Positions 16,746 to 25,038 of a stretch of DNA of 64,000 nt are shown here, piece by piece. The position numbers were made by a program, and so were the translations under genes. This DNA is from Anaerolineae bacterium (GTDB taxonomy: Bacteria; Chloroflexota; Anaerolineae; Aggregatilineales; Phototrophicaceae): the NCBI GenBank assembly GCA_022822545.1, contig JAJEBE010000043.1:60911-124910 (forward strand). Direction: 5' to 3'. The notes below the pieces were generated by a model. It saw nothing but the letters and a program-made list of their open reading frames with translations. It did not search any database and was not told the origin of the DNA. The stretch's first letter is position 1, and each line of letters opens with the position of its first letter.

Positions 16746-17903
16746 ATGAGAATCAGCAATGTCAGCACAATGGTCATGGGTACGCCCTGGCGGAACTTGC
16801 TTTTTGTCAAGGTAGAGACGGACGAGGGCTTGGTCGGCTGGGCAGAGGCGCGGCCGGTCGGCGGCGTCGGACCCGTCATCGGCTACCTGAACGAGAGCGT
16901 GCCCGATTTCGCCTTGGGCCAAGACCCCTTCAACACGGAATCCATGACCTACCGCATGCTGCGCGAGACCTATGGCCGCGCCGGCGAGATCGCTATGACC
17001 GGCATCGCCCTGCTGGAGATCGCCTGCTGGGACATCATCGGCAAGGCCCTCGGCCAACCGGTCTATCGCTTGCTGGGCGGCGCCATGCGCGACAAGATCA
17101 AAGCCTACGCCAACGGCTGGTACCGGGTCGAACGCAAGCCGGAAGCCTGGCATGCGGCCGCCAAGGAAGTTATCGCCAAAGGCTATCGCGCTTTGAAATT
17201 CGATCCCTTCGGCAGCGGCTTCTACGAATTCACGCGCGAAGAAAAGTTGCTGTCGGTCGCCCTGGTGGAGGCGGTATACGATGCCGTCGGGCCCGATGTC
17301 GAGCTGCTGATTGAGATGCATGGGCGTTTTAATCCGGTGACGGCGACCGAGATCATCCGCGAGCTGGCGGAGTTCAAGCCGGGCTGGGTGGAGGAGCCGG
17401 TGCCGCCGGAGAACTTGCGCGCGCTGCGGGATGTGCGCGAGGTGGCGCTCGCCCTGGGCGTCCCGGTGGCGACGGGCGAACGCATCCATACGCCTTACGA
17501 ATACCGCGAGCTGTTTGAGCTGGGCGCGGCCGATATCATCCAAACGGATATCACCCACTTCGGCGGCATCATGAATATGAAGAAACTGGCCGGCGCGGCC
17601 GAGATGTATTATGTGCTGGTGGCGCCGCATAATGTGGGCGGTCCCTGCTCGACGATGGCGTCGCTGGCGGTGGCGGCCACCACGCCCAATTTCAAGATTC
17701 AGGAATACTTCAACGACTTCGCCGACCCGCCGGTGAAAGCGGTCGGCATCGGCATGCCGGAAGTGGTCGATGGCTACTTCCCGCTGCCGGAGAAGCCGGG
17801 CCTGGGCGTCGATATTGACGAGGCGATCATCGCCGAATTCCCGCAGCGGGAGACGGATTTCAATCTCTTCAGTGATGACTGGCACCGGCGGGATTTGAAG
17901 TAG
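16746..17903 (+). CDS. Mandelate racemase/enolase superfamily protein, probable sugar-acid dehydratase
   Basis: A 385-residue enolase-superfamily enzyme. The N-terminal capping domain (1-125) is followed by the barrel. Metal ligands are E190 (IEMHGRF), E216 (VEEP) and E245 (TGERIH). K151 in LKFDPF occupies the second-strand base position, and D268 (QTDITHFGG) with H295 (APHNVGG) form the His-Asp base pair of the mandelate racemase subgroup. Such enzymes abstract the proton next to a carboxylate; acid-sugar dehydratases (for example galactonate) share this set. Start ATG 16746 has GGGAAA upstream; a longer frame begins inside the REP element. A 2-keto-3-deoxy-acid product would fit with the FAH and aldehyde dehydrogenase genes in the window. 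Confidence 0.87.
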   Translation: MRISNVSTMVMGTPWRNLLFVKVETDEGLVGWAEARPVGGVGPVIGYLNESVPDFALGQDPFNTESMTYRMLRETYGRAGEIAMTGIALLEIACWDIIGKALGQPVYRLLGGAMRDKIKAYANGWYRVERKPEAWHAAAKEVIAKGYRALKFDPFGSGFYEFTREEKLLSVALVEAVYDAVGPDVELLIEMHGRFNPVTATEIIRELAEFKPGWVEEPVPPENLRALRDVREVALALGVPVATGERIHTPYEYRELFELGAADIIQTDITHFGGIMNMKKLAGAAEMYYVLVAPHNVGGPCSTMASLAVAATTPNFKIQEYFNDFADPPVKAVGIGMPEVVDGYFPLPEKPGLGVDIDEAIIAEFPQRETDFNLFSDDWHRRDLK

Positions 17904-17919
17904 CGCGGATTCCCGCGCT
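17902..17919 (+). terminator. Hairpin after the enolase-superfamily gene
   Basis: AGCGCGG, loop ATTC, CCGCGCT: a perfect 7-bp G+C-rich stem that starts within the stop codon. There is no U-run, so its role as terminator is uncertain. Confidence 0.4.
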
Positions 17920-17926
17920 TCCGCCA

Positions 17927-18283
17927 TCAAGGCGCTGAACTGTGATCGTCCAGTGAATCGAGTATAGCCACAATCGCAGCTTTGAGAACTGGGAGATCTT
18001 CTTGGGCAAACTGCCAAACCTGATCCAGCAAAATGTCGTGGTATCGGTGTATAAGTACATCGCGGAAACCGGCATAGTCGCTCCAAATCACCTCCGGATA
18101 CGTCGCTATAAGTTCCGCGTCCAATCGCTTGACAGCTTCGCCGATAATCATGAAGCTTAGTATTACCCCGTCCTGCAAAAGCCTATCTTGCAAGAGCGCA
18201 TCGCGATCGCCCGAAGTATAATTCTCAATGCGTGATATGCGGTCCAGTATATCATTGCATTAATGTCGCTGACTCCGTGTCAT
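17927..18283 (-). pseudogene. hepT: HepT-like RNase toxin (DUF86) with a stop at codon 8
   Basis: Read from ATG 18283, which overlaps the MNT stop as ATGA, the frame gives MTRSQRH, then TAA (18262-18260), then 110 more codons of clear HepT sequence, including NDILDRISRIENY directly after the stop. The RNase motif R-x4-H-x-Y is intact (R74, H79, Y81 counting the stop as residue 8). Full length would be 118 residues, normal for HepT. A tyrosine codon changed to TAA explains the interruption. Either the toxin is inactive, or it is made from an internal start such as TTG 18193, which would remove the first helix. HepT is the toxin, MNT the neighbouring antitoxin. Confidence 0.75.
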
Positions 18284-18585
18284 AATGCCTGCGCGTCATT
18301 CAATACATAGGGCTTCAGTTCCTGGCGGAGAGCATTTCGAGGCACTATATCGACTTTTCGACCAAGCAGTTTCTCCAGACTTTGCATCAGGCGGATAACA
18401 TCGGTCAGTCGGAAATCACTTTCGAAGTCAACTAGAAAATCAATATCACTTTCCCCGTGCATCTCCCCGCGCGCGCAAGAGCCAAAGACGGAAACTTTGT
18501 GGGCGCGGTACTGGCGAGCAAGTTCCATGATTTGGGGACGGTGGCGGCGGACATCTTCCAATGTCAGGATCTTCTTTTTTGCCAT
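18280..18585 (-). CDS. mntA: MNT-type minimal nucleotidyltransferase antitoxin
   Basis: A 101-residue protein with the nucleotidyltransferase signature G35-S36-x10-D47-x-D49 (FGSCARGEMHGESDIDFL). MNT proteins AMPylate the HepT tyrosine in R-x4-H-x-Y and so silence the RNase. All three key residue groups are present, so it should be active. I chose ATG 18585 (MAKKK) over 18612 because a GAGGG site precedes it. The stop overlaps the hepT ATG by 4 bases. The antitoxin is intact while the toxin frame is broken. Confidence 0.82.
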   Translation of the reverse strand: MAKKKILTLEDVRRHRPQIMELARQYRAHKVSVFGSCARGEMHGESDIDFLVDFESDFRLTDVIRLMQSLEKLLGRKVDIVPRNALRQELKPYVLNDAQAL

Positions 18586-18652
18586 GCGACCAACCCTCTG
18601 TTCAATGCACACTGCACCGACAGTGTATCACACATTAGACTTCGTAGTATTG

Positions 18653-20035
18653 CTACCCATCCGCCAGCAGCAGATCGACGGCATCAGCCAACTGCCGCAA
18701 GTTGCTCACCATGAAGACCTTGTCGGCGACCATGCTGTATTCCCACATGTCGCTATCGCCGCTGCCCCATTGCCGCCGCGATTCCGGGCAGAACCAGATG
18801 AGCCGCCGGCCCTTGCGCTGCATCTCCCGGGCGATATCCAGCCGCGGGTCGTTGTAGTTATTGCGCCCATCGCCGAAGAACAGGATCGTACTGCGGCTGT
18901 CGATCAAGCGCATGTATCCGCGCTGAAAGCTGTTGAGGCTATTGCCGAGGTCCGTGCTGTAATAGCCCGGCGGGTTCTCCGCCATGATGCGGGCGACCGC
19001 CTCGCGCGGGGGCAGCTCCGCCAGCGTCGTGCTGACATCGACGAGGTCATGGATGAATATAAAGCTATGTGTCCGCCGCACCTGGTCGCTAAGCTCATAC
19101 ACAAGCGTAAGCAAGAATTCAACCGCGTAGCGCATTGAGGTGCTGAGGTCGCAGATGAGGATCAGGTTGGGTTTCTTGTGGCGTTTGCGGAATTGCACTT
19201 CCATGGGCACGCCGCCGTAACGCATGTTTTTGCGGACGGTCTTGCGCGGGTCGAAGTTGCCGGATTTGGCGCGCTTCTGCCGCAGCGCCGCCCGCGTCCG
19301 CAAGCGGGCCGCCAAACGCCGCACCTCTTCGCGCAGATCTTCAATATCGCCGCTGCTCAGGCGTTGCAGGGGCACATCCAGCAGATCGGGTTTTTCCCGC
19401 TCTTGCCGCTCCGCCATTTGCTCGGCCAAGGTCGCGCCGACATGCTGTGAAATCTGCTCGGACAGGCCCGCCATATTCTCGCGCAGCATCGCTTCCAGTT
19501 CAGAAAGCGCCTCCTCACTCATGCCGAGCGCTGCCAATTCTTCCAGCAAATCATCCAGCATGCGCTCCAACTGCGTCAAGCCTGCCTGTCGGTTCATGCG
19601 CCGCTCGAACCACGAGCGCATATACATCTCATCGCCGCTCGGCAAGCCGGACATTTCGCCCATCTCTTGCAGCTCTTCATCGCTGAATTCCCGCCCTTCC
19701 AGCAAGCGCTCCAAGAGATCGCGCAGCGCGTCCAGCTCGCCCATTAACGAGCGCAGCGCCTCTTGCAGCAACTGCTCTTTCTCCGGCGTCAACTGCTCGA
19801 GGATGTTTTGCAGCGGCGGTTTATTGTTGGAGAAGAAGAGCGGAAAGAAATATTCGAAGACCGGCTGATCGCGCTGATTCTTGACCAGGGTCGCTTTCAT
19901 CGTGCTTTTGAAAGTCCCTCGGTTCTCCACGCCAGCCTGGTCCACCGCGAACATGGCGTCTTGGCTTTCCGCCAAGGAGACGCGCAAACCGGCGGCGCGC
20001 AGGGCACGGATGAATTCAATCATTCTTTTTTGCAT
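18653..20035 (-). CDS. CoxE-like VWA domain protein
   Basis: A 460-residue protein. The C-terminal third is a von Willebrand A domain with a complete MIDAS start D296-L-S298-T-S300 (ICDLSTSM), and later STDLGNSL and FFGDGRNNYND. The N-terminal part is the helical, acidic region (many EEL repeats, GMSEEALSEL) usual in CoxE/YehP-type proteins. These work with a MoxR/CoxD AAA+ ATPase as metal- or cofactor-insertion chaperones. A MoxR-type ATPase gene of the right kind is in the window at 27788-28741, but 8 kb away. The start is uncertain: ATG 20035 or 20023, neither with a good ribosome site. Confidence 0.8.
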   Translation of the reverse strand: MQKRMIEFIRALRAAGLRVSLAESQDAMFAVDQAGVENRGTFKSTMKATLVKNQRDQPVFEYFFPLFFSNNKPPLQNILEQLTPEKEQLLQEALRSLMGELDALRDLLERLLEGREFSDEELQEMGEMSGLPSGDEMYMRSWFERRMNRQAGLTQLERMLDDLLEELAALGMSEEALSELEAMLRENMAGLSEQISQHVGATLAEQMAERQEREKPDLLDVPLQRLSSGDIEDLREEVRRLAARLRTRAALRQKRAKSGNFDPRKTVRKNMRYGGVPMEVQFRKRHKKPNLILICDLSTSMRYAVEFLLTLVYELSDQVRRTHSFIFIHDLVDVSTTLAELPPREAVARIMAENPPGYYSTDLGNSLNSFQRGYMRLIDSRSTILFFGDGRNNYNDPRLDIAREMQRKGRRLIWFCPESRRQWGSGDSDMWEYSMVADKVFMVSNLRQLADAVDLLLADG

Positions 20036-20291
20036 GGAGGCGAACCCTGTCGCTCGATCCGGCGAGAGGTAGTTCCAATGGTAATCTGTTTTGGCGGGTA
20101 AAGCAAAAAGTCCGGCCGCCCGACAGGAACTCGCGAGCGCCGCCTGGCTGCTAGGCTGGCGAAAGATCAGAGGCGGGTTGCATTCCGCCGGCTTCAACGA
20201 GAATAAAGGAAGAAGTCCCTTTCACAACGAGGAGGGACTTCCATTTTCACGCGCATAATCAGTTTGCGAAGGCTCGCGAGCACTATAATTG

Positions 20292-21548
20292 ATGCTGAAA
20301 GAAAGGCTCCGCCGCAATGGCCTGCCCGACCAGATGAGCTCCGGAGCGGACAGCTTGACACTCAGAACGCGCACTATCACAGTCACATTATTCGTCCTGC
20401 TTTTCGGCCTTGCTATCACGCGCGGGCAAGAAACGCTGAACCCGGCCGGCGAGCCCCGTTATGGCGCCTACTCCTTCGCCCCCGGCTTTTCACCCGCGCC
20501 ATTCACGCTGGATGTCCTCAGCGGCGGCGATGTCGCTGTCAAAGCCCTGGCGCTGGCGGATAATTGCCTCGGTTACGCCGCCTCCGATCCCGATGTGGTT
20601 TTCGAGCTTGCCGCCGGCTTTGAGCGCATCACTCTGCTAGTCGCCAGCGCGGAAGATACGATGCTCATCGCCAACCTGCCTAACGGAAGCTGGTCCTGCA
20701 ATGATGATACCAACGGCTTGAACCCGGCTTTGGTCTATCACAATGTCATACCCGGCAGGTATCAGATCTGGATCGGAAGTTATGCGCCGGATACCTATGA
20801 CGAGGCGCAGTTCTACATTTCAGAAGCAGAGCCCGAGACCCTGCCGACCACCGCCACCGGTCCCGACCCCGCGCGCGAGGCGACTTACGGCGAGGCCGCG
20901 CTTGCGCCCTTATTCCAGCCGTCGCCCTTTGCCGTTCAGATTTTGGGCGGGGGACGCAGCCAGGCGGCCGACTTCATCGCCGATCCGCAATGCCGCGGCT
21001 TCGTAGCGGAAGCGCCCGATTACAGCATCATCCTTAGCGAAGCCTTCGCCAAGATCTACTTTGCCGTCTACAGTCCGGCCGATATGACGCTCATCATCAA
21101 CGGCGCCGATGGCAACTGGCATTGCAACGACAAGGACCACGGCGCGAACCCCTTGATCGCCTTCAATTATGCCGCCCCCGGTTTGTACAATATCTGGATC
21201 GGCAGTGCGGAAGAGGGCAATTATGCCGCCAGCATCTTCTACATCCAGGAATCCGCGCCTGAGCCGCCGCCGAACCTCAGTATCAATACCAACTGTCCCG
21301 GTCTGCCCGCTACTCCGTTGATGGTCGGCGAGGGTGCGATAGTATCGAGAACGGAGGCCGCGATGTACGCCGTGCCGGAGACCGCCTCCACCGTGATCTA
21401 CCGCCCAGCCAGCGGAACGCCGTTGACGCTCATTGCCGGCCCGGCCTGTATCGACGAGCGGCGCTGGTGGCGGGCCCAATTGAGCGATGGCGCGCGCGGT
21501 TGGATCGCCGATGGAGACGGCGATTCCACCTGGCTGACCCCCGGCTAA
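20292..21548 (+). CDS. Secreted protein with two tandem repeats and a C-terminal SH3-like domain
   Basis: About 418 residues. An N-terminal hydrophobic segment (TVTLFVLLFGLAIT) is a signal peptide or anchor. Two homologous units of about 125 residues follow (about 52-182 and 188-318), each with Y-G-(A)-x5-PxF-x-PxPF near its start, WxCND in the middle (SWSCNDD and NWHCNDK) and an (Y/L)xIWIGS end. A single Cys precedes each (NCLGY, QCRGF). The last 80 residues form a bacterial SH3-like domain with RWWRAQLSDGARGWI. It is probably a cell-wall or surface binding protein. A TATAAT box at 20284-20289 ends two bases before ATG 20292; if it is the real -10, translation must begin later, for example at ATG 20334. 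Confidence 0.7.
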   Translation: MLKERLRRNGLPDQMSSGADSLTLRTRTITVTLFVLLFGLAITRGQETLNPAGEPRYGAYSFAPGFSPAPFTLDVLSGGDVAVKALALADNCLGYAASDPDVVFELAAGFERITLLVASAEDTMLIANLPNGSWSCNDDTNGLNPALVYHNVIPGRYQIWIGSYAPDTYDEAQFYISEAEPETLPTTATGPDPAREATYGEAALAPLFQPSPFAVQILGGGRSQAADFIADPQCRGFVAEAPDYSIILSEAFAKIYFAVYSPADMTLIINGADGNWHCNDKDHGANPLIAFNYAAPGLYNIWIGSAEEGNYAASIFYIQESAPEPPPNLSINTNCPGLPATPLMVGEGAIVSRTEAAMYAVPETASTVIYRPASGTPLTLIAGPACIDERRWWRAQLSDGARGWIADGDGDSTWLTPG

Positions 21549-21592
21549 CACGGCCGCGACAAGCTCGTAGGACTGCGCCTAGGCTGGCTGGG

Positions 21593-21907
21593 CTAGGTCT
21601 CTTCAGCCCGGCAGAGTTGAACCACCAGCCCGTTGCTCCAGCCGTGTTTGGCGTCCATCTTGGCTTTGACCGCGGCAATCAAGTCCGGATCCGTCGGCAC
21701 GCAGGCGCGGCCGGTTAGCGTAGTTTCGCCCAGGCGATACGTAATGGCCGCGTTAGCGCGGATATTCCGCACCCAATGCGCCGCCTCGCGCTTCTCCGAG
21801 ATAAGATAATGGCAGCCCCCATGTTCGACATACCAGATCTCGATCTCGTGCGGCTTGCCGCTGCGATGGCCGGTGGTAGTCAGGTAGAGATATTTTGGCT
21901 CGCTCAT
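21593..21907 (-). CDS. DUF385-like (deazaflavin-dependent nitroreductase type) protein
   Basis: A 104-residue protein resembling the split-barrel DDN/PF04075 family: LYLTTTGHRSGKPHEIEIWY at residues 6-25, CHYLISEKREAAHWVRNI, and ITYRLGETTLTGRA. TTxGRxSG..R is the family mark of flavin or F420 contact; here it is TTGHRSGKPH. Relatives use F420H2 to reduce quinones or nitro compounds, and many have no known activity. It is cytosolic. I chose ATG 21907 with GGGAG 11 bases upstream. A second family member is at 26618-27217. Confidence 0.72.
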   Translation of the reverse strand: MSEPKYLYLTTTGHRSGKPHEIEIWYVEHGGCHYLISEKREAAHWVRNIRANAAITYRLGETTLTGRACVPTDPDLIAAVKAKMDAKHGWSNGLVVQLCRAEET

Positions 21908-22032
21908 GGACCACAACGCTCCCGCGATAGAATTCCTAGCAGTATGCTAACATTGCATATCCAATTATGCTTAACATGCGAGATTGCCTTTGCCTGCTGA
22001 TTAATCTTTGCCGTAAAGATTCGGAACAAAAT

Positions 22033-22377
22033 ATGCACACAGTAGTAGAATTTGAAAACTTTACACGCGGTGCCAAGGAGGCAAAGGTTTCTAATCAAGA
22101 GGTGGCTGACATTATTTCATATCTTGCGAAGAATCCCAAGGCAGGAAGCGCAATCGCCGGGACCGGCGGCGCGCGTAAATGGCGTTACGCAGGGCGAGGC
22201 AAGGGAAAAAGTGGTGGATACCGAGTCGTTACATTTTACATGGGAAACGACCTGCCGGTGTTTCTTATAGATATTTTCGCAAAGGGTGATAAAATAAACT
22301 TGACCAAGTCAGAGCGAAACGAGTTGAAGAGCGTTCTTGCCAAGGTCGCGGAAACTTACCGAAGGAGGCAAAGATGA
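22033..22377 (+). CDS. HigB2/RelE-like toxin (COG4737 type)
   Basis: A 114-residue basic protein with the HigB2 pattern: EFENFTRGAKE at the start, KNPKAGSAIAGTGGARKWRYA in the middle, GKSGGYRVVTFYM and LPVFLIDIFAKGDKINLTKSE towards the end. These toxins cut mRNA on ribosomes. The fold elements and the Lys/Arg residues of the active surface are all present, so it looks functional. It overlaps the following gene by ATGA. Unlike the pair at 229-927, it is toxin-first, which is the normal higBA order. I chose ATG 22033; the longer frame upstream reads through an A+T-rich leader. Confidence 0.82.
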   Translation: MHTVVEFENFTRGAKEAKVSNQEVADIISYLAKNPKAGSAIAGTGGARKWRYAGRGKGKSGGYRVVTFYMGNDLPVFLIDIFAKGDKINLTKSERNELKSVLAKVAETYRRRQR

Positions 22378-22637
22378 GCAAGGCGGGGAAGAGACTCCTT
22401 CGCGGCGCTTATCAAGCGCTCAAATACGCAGAAGGCAGAGCCGAACCAGATACATACCGTATACATCGACCCGATGCTGGACCCAATAAAGTCACTGAAA
22501 ACGATTCTGAAATCGATGGCGCGAACTCTGCGAAACAAGCCACATCTCTGGAAGCGCCAGATTCCCATGCGCAACACCAACAGAACATTCCAGGCGCCGC
22601 TGCGCTCGAGCCAAGAATTCTTGATATCCGCGAATAG
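22374..22637 (+). CDS. HigA-position antitoxin lacking the helix-turn-helix
   Basis: An 87-residue protein. The first 33 residues (SKAGKRLLRGAYQALKYAEG and then a DTYRIH segment) match the start of HigA2-type (COG2944) antitoxins. After that an XRE helix-turn-helix should follow, but the sequence is Asn/Ser/Gln/Glu-rich and unlike it (NKVTENDSEIDGANSAKQAT). Neither of the other two frames restores the helix-turn-helix. It may be a decayed antitoxin, or an antitoxin that has replaced its DNA-binding part with a disordered tail. Its start overlaps the toxin stop (ATGA). Confidence 0.55.
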   Translation: MSKAGKRLLRGAYQALKYAEGRAEPDTYRIHRPDAGPNKVTENDSEIDGANSAKQATSLEAPDSHAQHQQNIPGAAALEPRILDIRE

Positions 22638-23171
22638 TTGTCAGCTTTGCCCTCCCTAATTATTCGCCAGGAAAGTGTTGCAGACGTAAGCAAAATCTAT
22701 GAGTTGACTAAGTCTGCCTTCGGTCGCGCCCCCGAAGCCGACCTCGTCGATCTCTTGCGCGCTGACGATGCCTTGATCTTCTCCCAGGTCGCCCTGCTCG
22801 ATAATCAGATAGTGGGCCACGCCGCCTATAGTCTCGTATCCATCACCGACGCCGATGCCAGCCATTACCAGCCCGCGCTCGGTCCAATCGCAGTCGCGCC
22901 AAGCCATCAACGGCGCGGCATCGGCTCCGCGCTGGTGCGCGCCGGTTTGGAAGCGATGGTCGAGGCCGGCTACGGTCTGCTTTTTCTAGTCGGGCACGTG
23001 AGCTATTATCCCCGCTTCGGCTTTCAGCCGGCCCAGCCGCTCGGCTTCAGCTCGGATTACGTTGAACCGGGCGGTCCACACGAGCATTTCATGGTAGCGG
23101 TTCTGGATGCGCGCGCGCCCGACAGCGTTCGCGGGCACGTCCGCTTTCATCCCGCCTTTGACGCCGTCTGA
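22638..23171 (+). CDS. GNAT family N-acetyltransferase (YhbS-like)
   Basis: A 177-residue acetyltransferase. The acetyl-CoA motif A is LGPIAVAPSHQRRGIGSALV (about residues 82-101, with Q-R-R-G-I-G), followed by LLFLVGHVSYYPRFGFQPA, which is characteristic of the YhbS/PA-type branch. Its substrate is unknown. The only usable start is TTG 22638, directly after an in-frame TAG that is also the stop of the preceding gene, so it may be translated by coupling to the antitoxin. A cytosolic enzyme. Confidence 0.8.
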   Translation: MSALPSLIIRQESVADVSKIYELTKSAFGRAPEADLVDLLRADDALIFSQVALLDNQIVGHAAYSLVSITDADASHYQPALGPIAVAPSHQRRGIGSALVRAGLEAMVEAGYGLLFLVGHVSYYPRFGFQPAQPLGFSSDYVEPGGPHEHFMVAVLDARAPDSVRGHVRFHPAFDAV

Positions 23172-23201
23172 AAACGGCTCGAAATTGTATCGCGAACCCA
23201 A

Positions 23202-23624
23202 CTAATCATGCGCGAGGATAGACGCGATCTCGGCAGCGGCTTTCTGCGCCGCGAAGAGCACATGCCCCATATTCGCCTTCGGTTCGATCAAAAGCGCCAA
23301 GGTCACATCGCCGGCGGGACAAGTCAAGAGCGTGCCCCGCTCGCCTTCCAGCAGCAGTCGTCCCATATCGCCTTGCGCGAGCCGATCCAGACTGCGCTCA
23401 GCCAAACCCGCCAGCCGAGCCGCCACCGCTGCCACTTCCGCCGCATTTGCAGGATCAACTCCACTGCTTTTCCGCGCATCATGAGACCAGGCCGCAATAG
23501 ACAGTCCATCGTCGCTGACGACGACGCAGGTCTTCACACCCTCCGCCACCAAGCCCAAACGGCGCAAGGACTCGTCTAGCGCCCGCGTCCGATCACGTTC
23601 TTGCCTGGCCACATGCGGCTCCAT
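23202..23624 (-). CDS. Roadblock/LC7 domain protein
   Basis: A 140-residue protein matching the roadblock/LC7 fold: VKTCVVVSDDGLSIAAW (about 30-46), then AAEVAAVAARLAGLAERSLD, MGRLLLEGERGTLLTC, and VTLALLIEPKANMGHVLFAAQKAAAEI. Such proteins (MglB-like) regulate small GTPases or act as dimeric scaffolds; in Chloroflexota they commonly occur without an obvious partner. No GTPase gene is nearby. A cytosolic protein. Confidence 0.75.
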   Translation of the reverse strand: MEPHVARQERDRTRALDESLRRLGLVAEGVKTCVVVSDDGLSIAAWSHDARKSSGVDPANAAEVAAVAARLAGLAERSLDRLAQGDMGRLLLEGERGTLLTCPAGDVTLALLIEPKANMGHVLFAAQKAAAEIASILAHD

Positions 23625-23822
23625 CGAAGCTAATCAACCGATTGCGAGTATAGCCCAATCGTCAGCCGCGCTCAAGCGAAACCGCGCCTCCATTCCTCCG
23701 ACCTGCTGCGTCCGACCGCGCTTTCTAATACGCCAAATCCAGCAATTGCGCCGATGAGATTCGGTCCCCCGCAAGTATAATCAGCAGCGGCATTATAACT
23801 ACGCCGTGCAAAGGACTTTGCC

Positions 23823-24326
23823 TTGAGCGCCTCGCCTCCCAACGAGATGGTCATCCAAAGCGACTCGCCGCAGCGCAGCGAGCAAGTCGGCGCTGCCCTC
23901 GGGCGATTGCTGCGCGCGGGCGATCTCATCTGCCTTTCCGGCCAGCTTGGCGCCGGCAAGACGGTCTTGTCTCGCGGCATTGGCGCCGGCTGGGGCGCCG
24001 ACCCGCCTTTAAGCAGCCCGACCTATAATCTGGTGCACGAGCATCAGCGCGAGCGAGACGGGGCGCGCTTGCAGCATATCGATCTCTATCGGATCAACGG
24101 ACTGGCGGACGCCGCCACCCTCGGCCTGGACGACATCCTCGATAGCGACGACATCGCCATCATCGAATGGCCAGAGCGCATCGCCGATTACCTGCCTCAA
24201 GCGCAGTTGCGCATCGACATAGAACTGGTAGACGAGCAGGGGCGCGATCTGATCATTAACGCCCGCGGCGAACGCTATCTGTGCCTGCTCAATGCCCTGC
24301 GAGACGCCGCCCTCGCGCGGTCTTGA
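23823..24326 (+). CDS. tsaE: tRNA threonylcarbamoyladenosine biosynthesis ATPase TsaE
   Basis: A 167-residue P-loop protein. The Walker A motif GQLGAGKT is at 40-47. SSPTYNLVHEH (65-75) is the TsaE signature, and HIDLYRI and IIEWPER complete the family. TsaE works with TsaB and TsaD to make the t6A base of ANN-decoding tRNAs. It probably starts at TTG 23823; ATG 23847 (MVIQSD) is an alternative. The tsaB ATG follows 7 bp after its stop, so the two are one operon. tsaD and tsaC are not in the window. Confidence 0.93.
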   Translation: MSASPPNEMVIQSDSPQRSEQVGAALGRLLRAGDLICLSGQLGAGKTVLSRGIGAGWGADPPLSSPTYNLVHEHQRERDGARLQHIDLYRINGLADAATLGLDDILDSDDIAIIEWPERIADYLPQAQLRIDIELVDEQGRDLIINARGERYLCLLNALRDAALARS

Positions 24327-24333
24327 AACAATC

Positions 24334-25014
24334 ATGCTGCTCGCTATCGACACCGCCACGCAACTTCTGAGCATCGCCTTGCACGATGGCGATTCGCTGC
24401 TGGCGGAATACACCTTGACCGCCGGCCGTCAGCACAGCGCCATCCTAGCGCCGTTAATCAAACAAATTATGACGCAAGCGACGCTGCATACCGATGATCT
24501 GACGGCCTTGGCTGTGGCCATCGGTCCCGGCTCCTACACCGGTCTGCGCATCGGCGTCGCCCTGGCCAAGGGCATGGCGGCTGTCAATGACCTTCCGCTG
24601 GTTCCAGTGGCAACCTTCGAGGCGATCACTGCGGCGCAGGAAGCTCGCTCGTCGACGTTGCCGCTTATCGCTGCCATTCCCGCCGGGCGGAATCGCGCCA
24701 TCTGGGCGGAATACCAGCGCCAGGACGATAGCTGGCGGGAGCGGCGCCCGCCCCAAATCAGCAGTTGGCCGGACCTGCTCGCCAGTTGCAGCCAGCCCGG
24801 CCTGATAAGCGGCGAGATCACGGAAGCCGGTCTGCGCGCGATATGCGCCGCAATGGCAAATGGCGCCCGTATTCAGCTTTTGCCCCCGGCCGAGCGGCTG
24901 CGGCGAGCCGGCTTCCTGGCGGAAGTCGCCTGGCGGAGACTGCGCGATTGCGAGGGGGAGCAGCCCTTCCCCGCCGATCAGGTCATGCCGCTCTACCTCA
25001 AGACACCCGGCTAA
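24334..25014 (+). CDS. tsaB: tRNA threonylcarbamoyladenosine biosynthesis protein TsaB
   Basis: A 226-residue protein of the ASKHA fold. The N-terminus is MLLAIDTATQLLSIAL, and the TsaB mark is IGPGSYTGLRIGVALAKG at about 68-85. The C-terminal half is divergent, as usual. It is the scaffold for TsaD in t6A synthesis. Starting at ATG 24334, it follows tsaE closely; the longer frame from 24292 overlaps tsaE. AmaB-like dehydrogenase follows after 24 bp and may be co-transcribed. Confidence 0.92.
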   Translation: MLLAIDTATQLLSIALHDGDSLLAEYTLTAGRQHSAILAPLIKQIMTQATLHTDDLTALAVAIGPGSYTGLRIGVALAKGMAAVNDLPLVPVATFEAITAAQEARSSTLPLIAAIPAGRNRAIWAEYQRQDDSWRERRPPQISSWPDLLASCSQPGLISGEITEAGLRAICAAMANGARIQLLPPAERLRRAGFLAEVAWRRLRDCEGEQPFPADQVMPLYLKTPG

Positions 25015-25038
25015 CTCGACTGAAGAAGGAGCAGTGAC

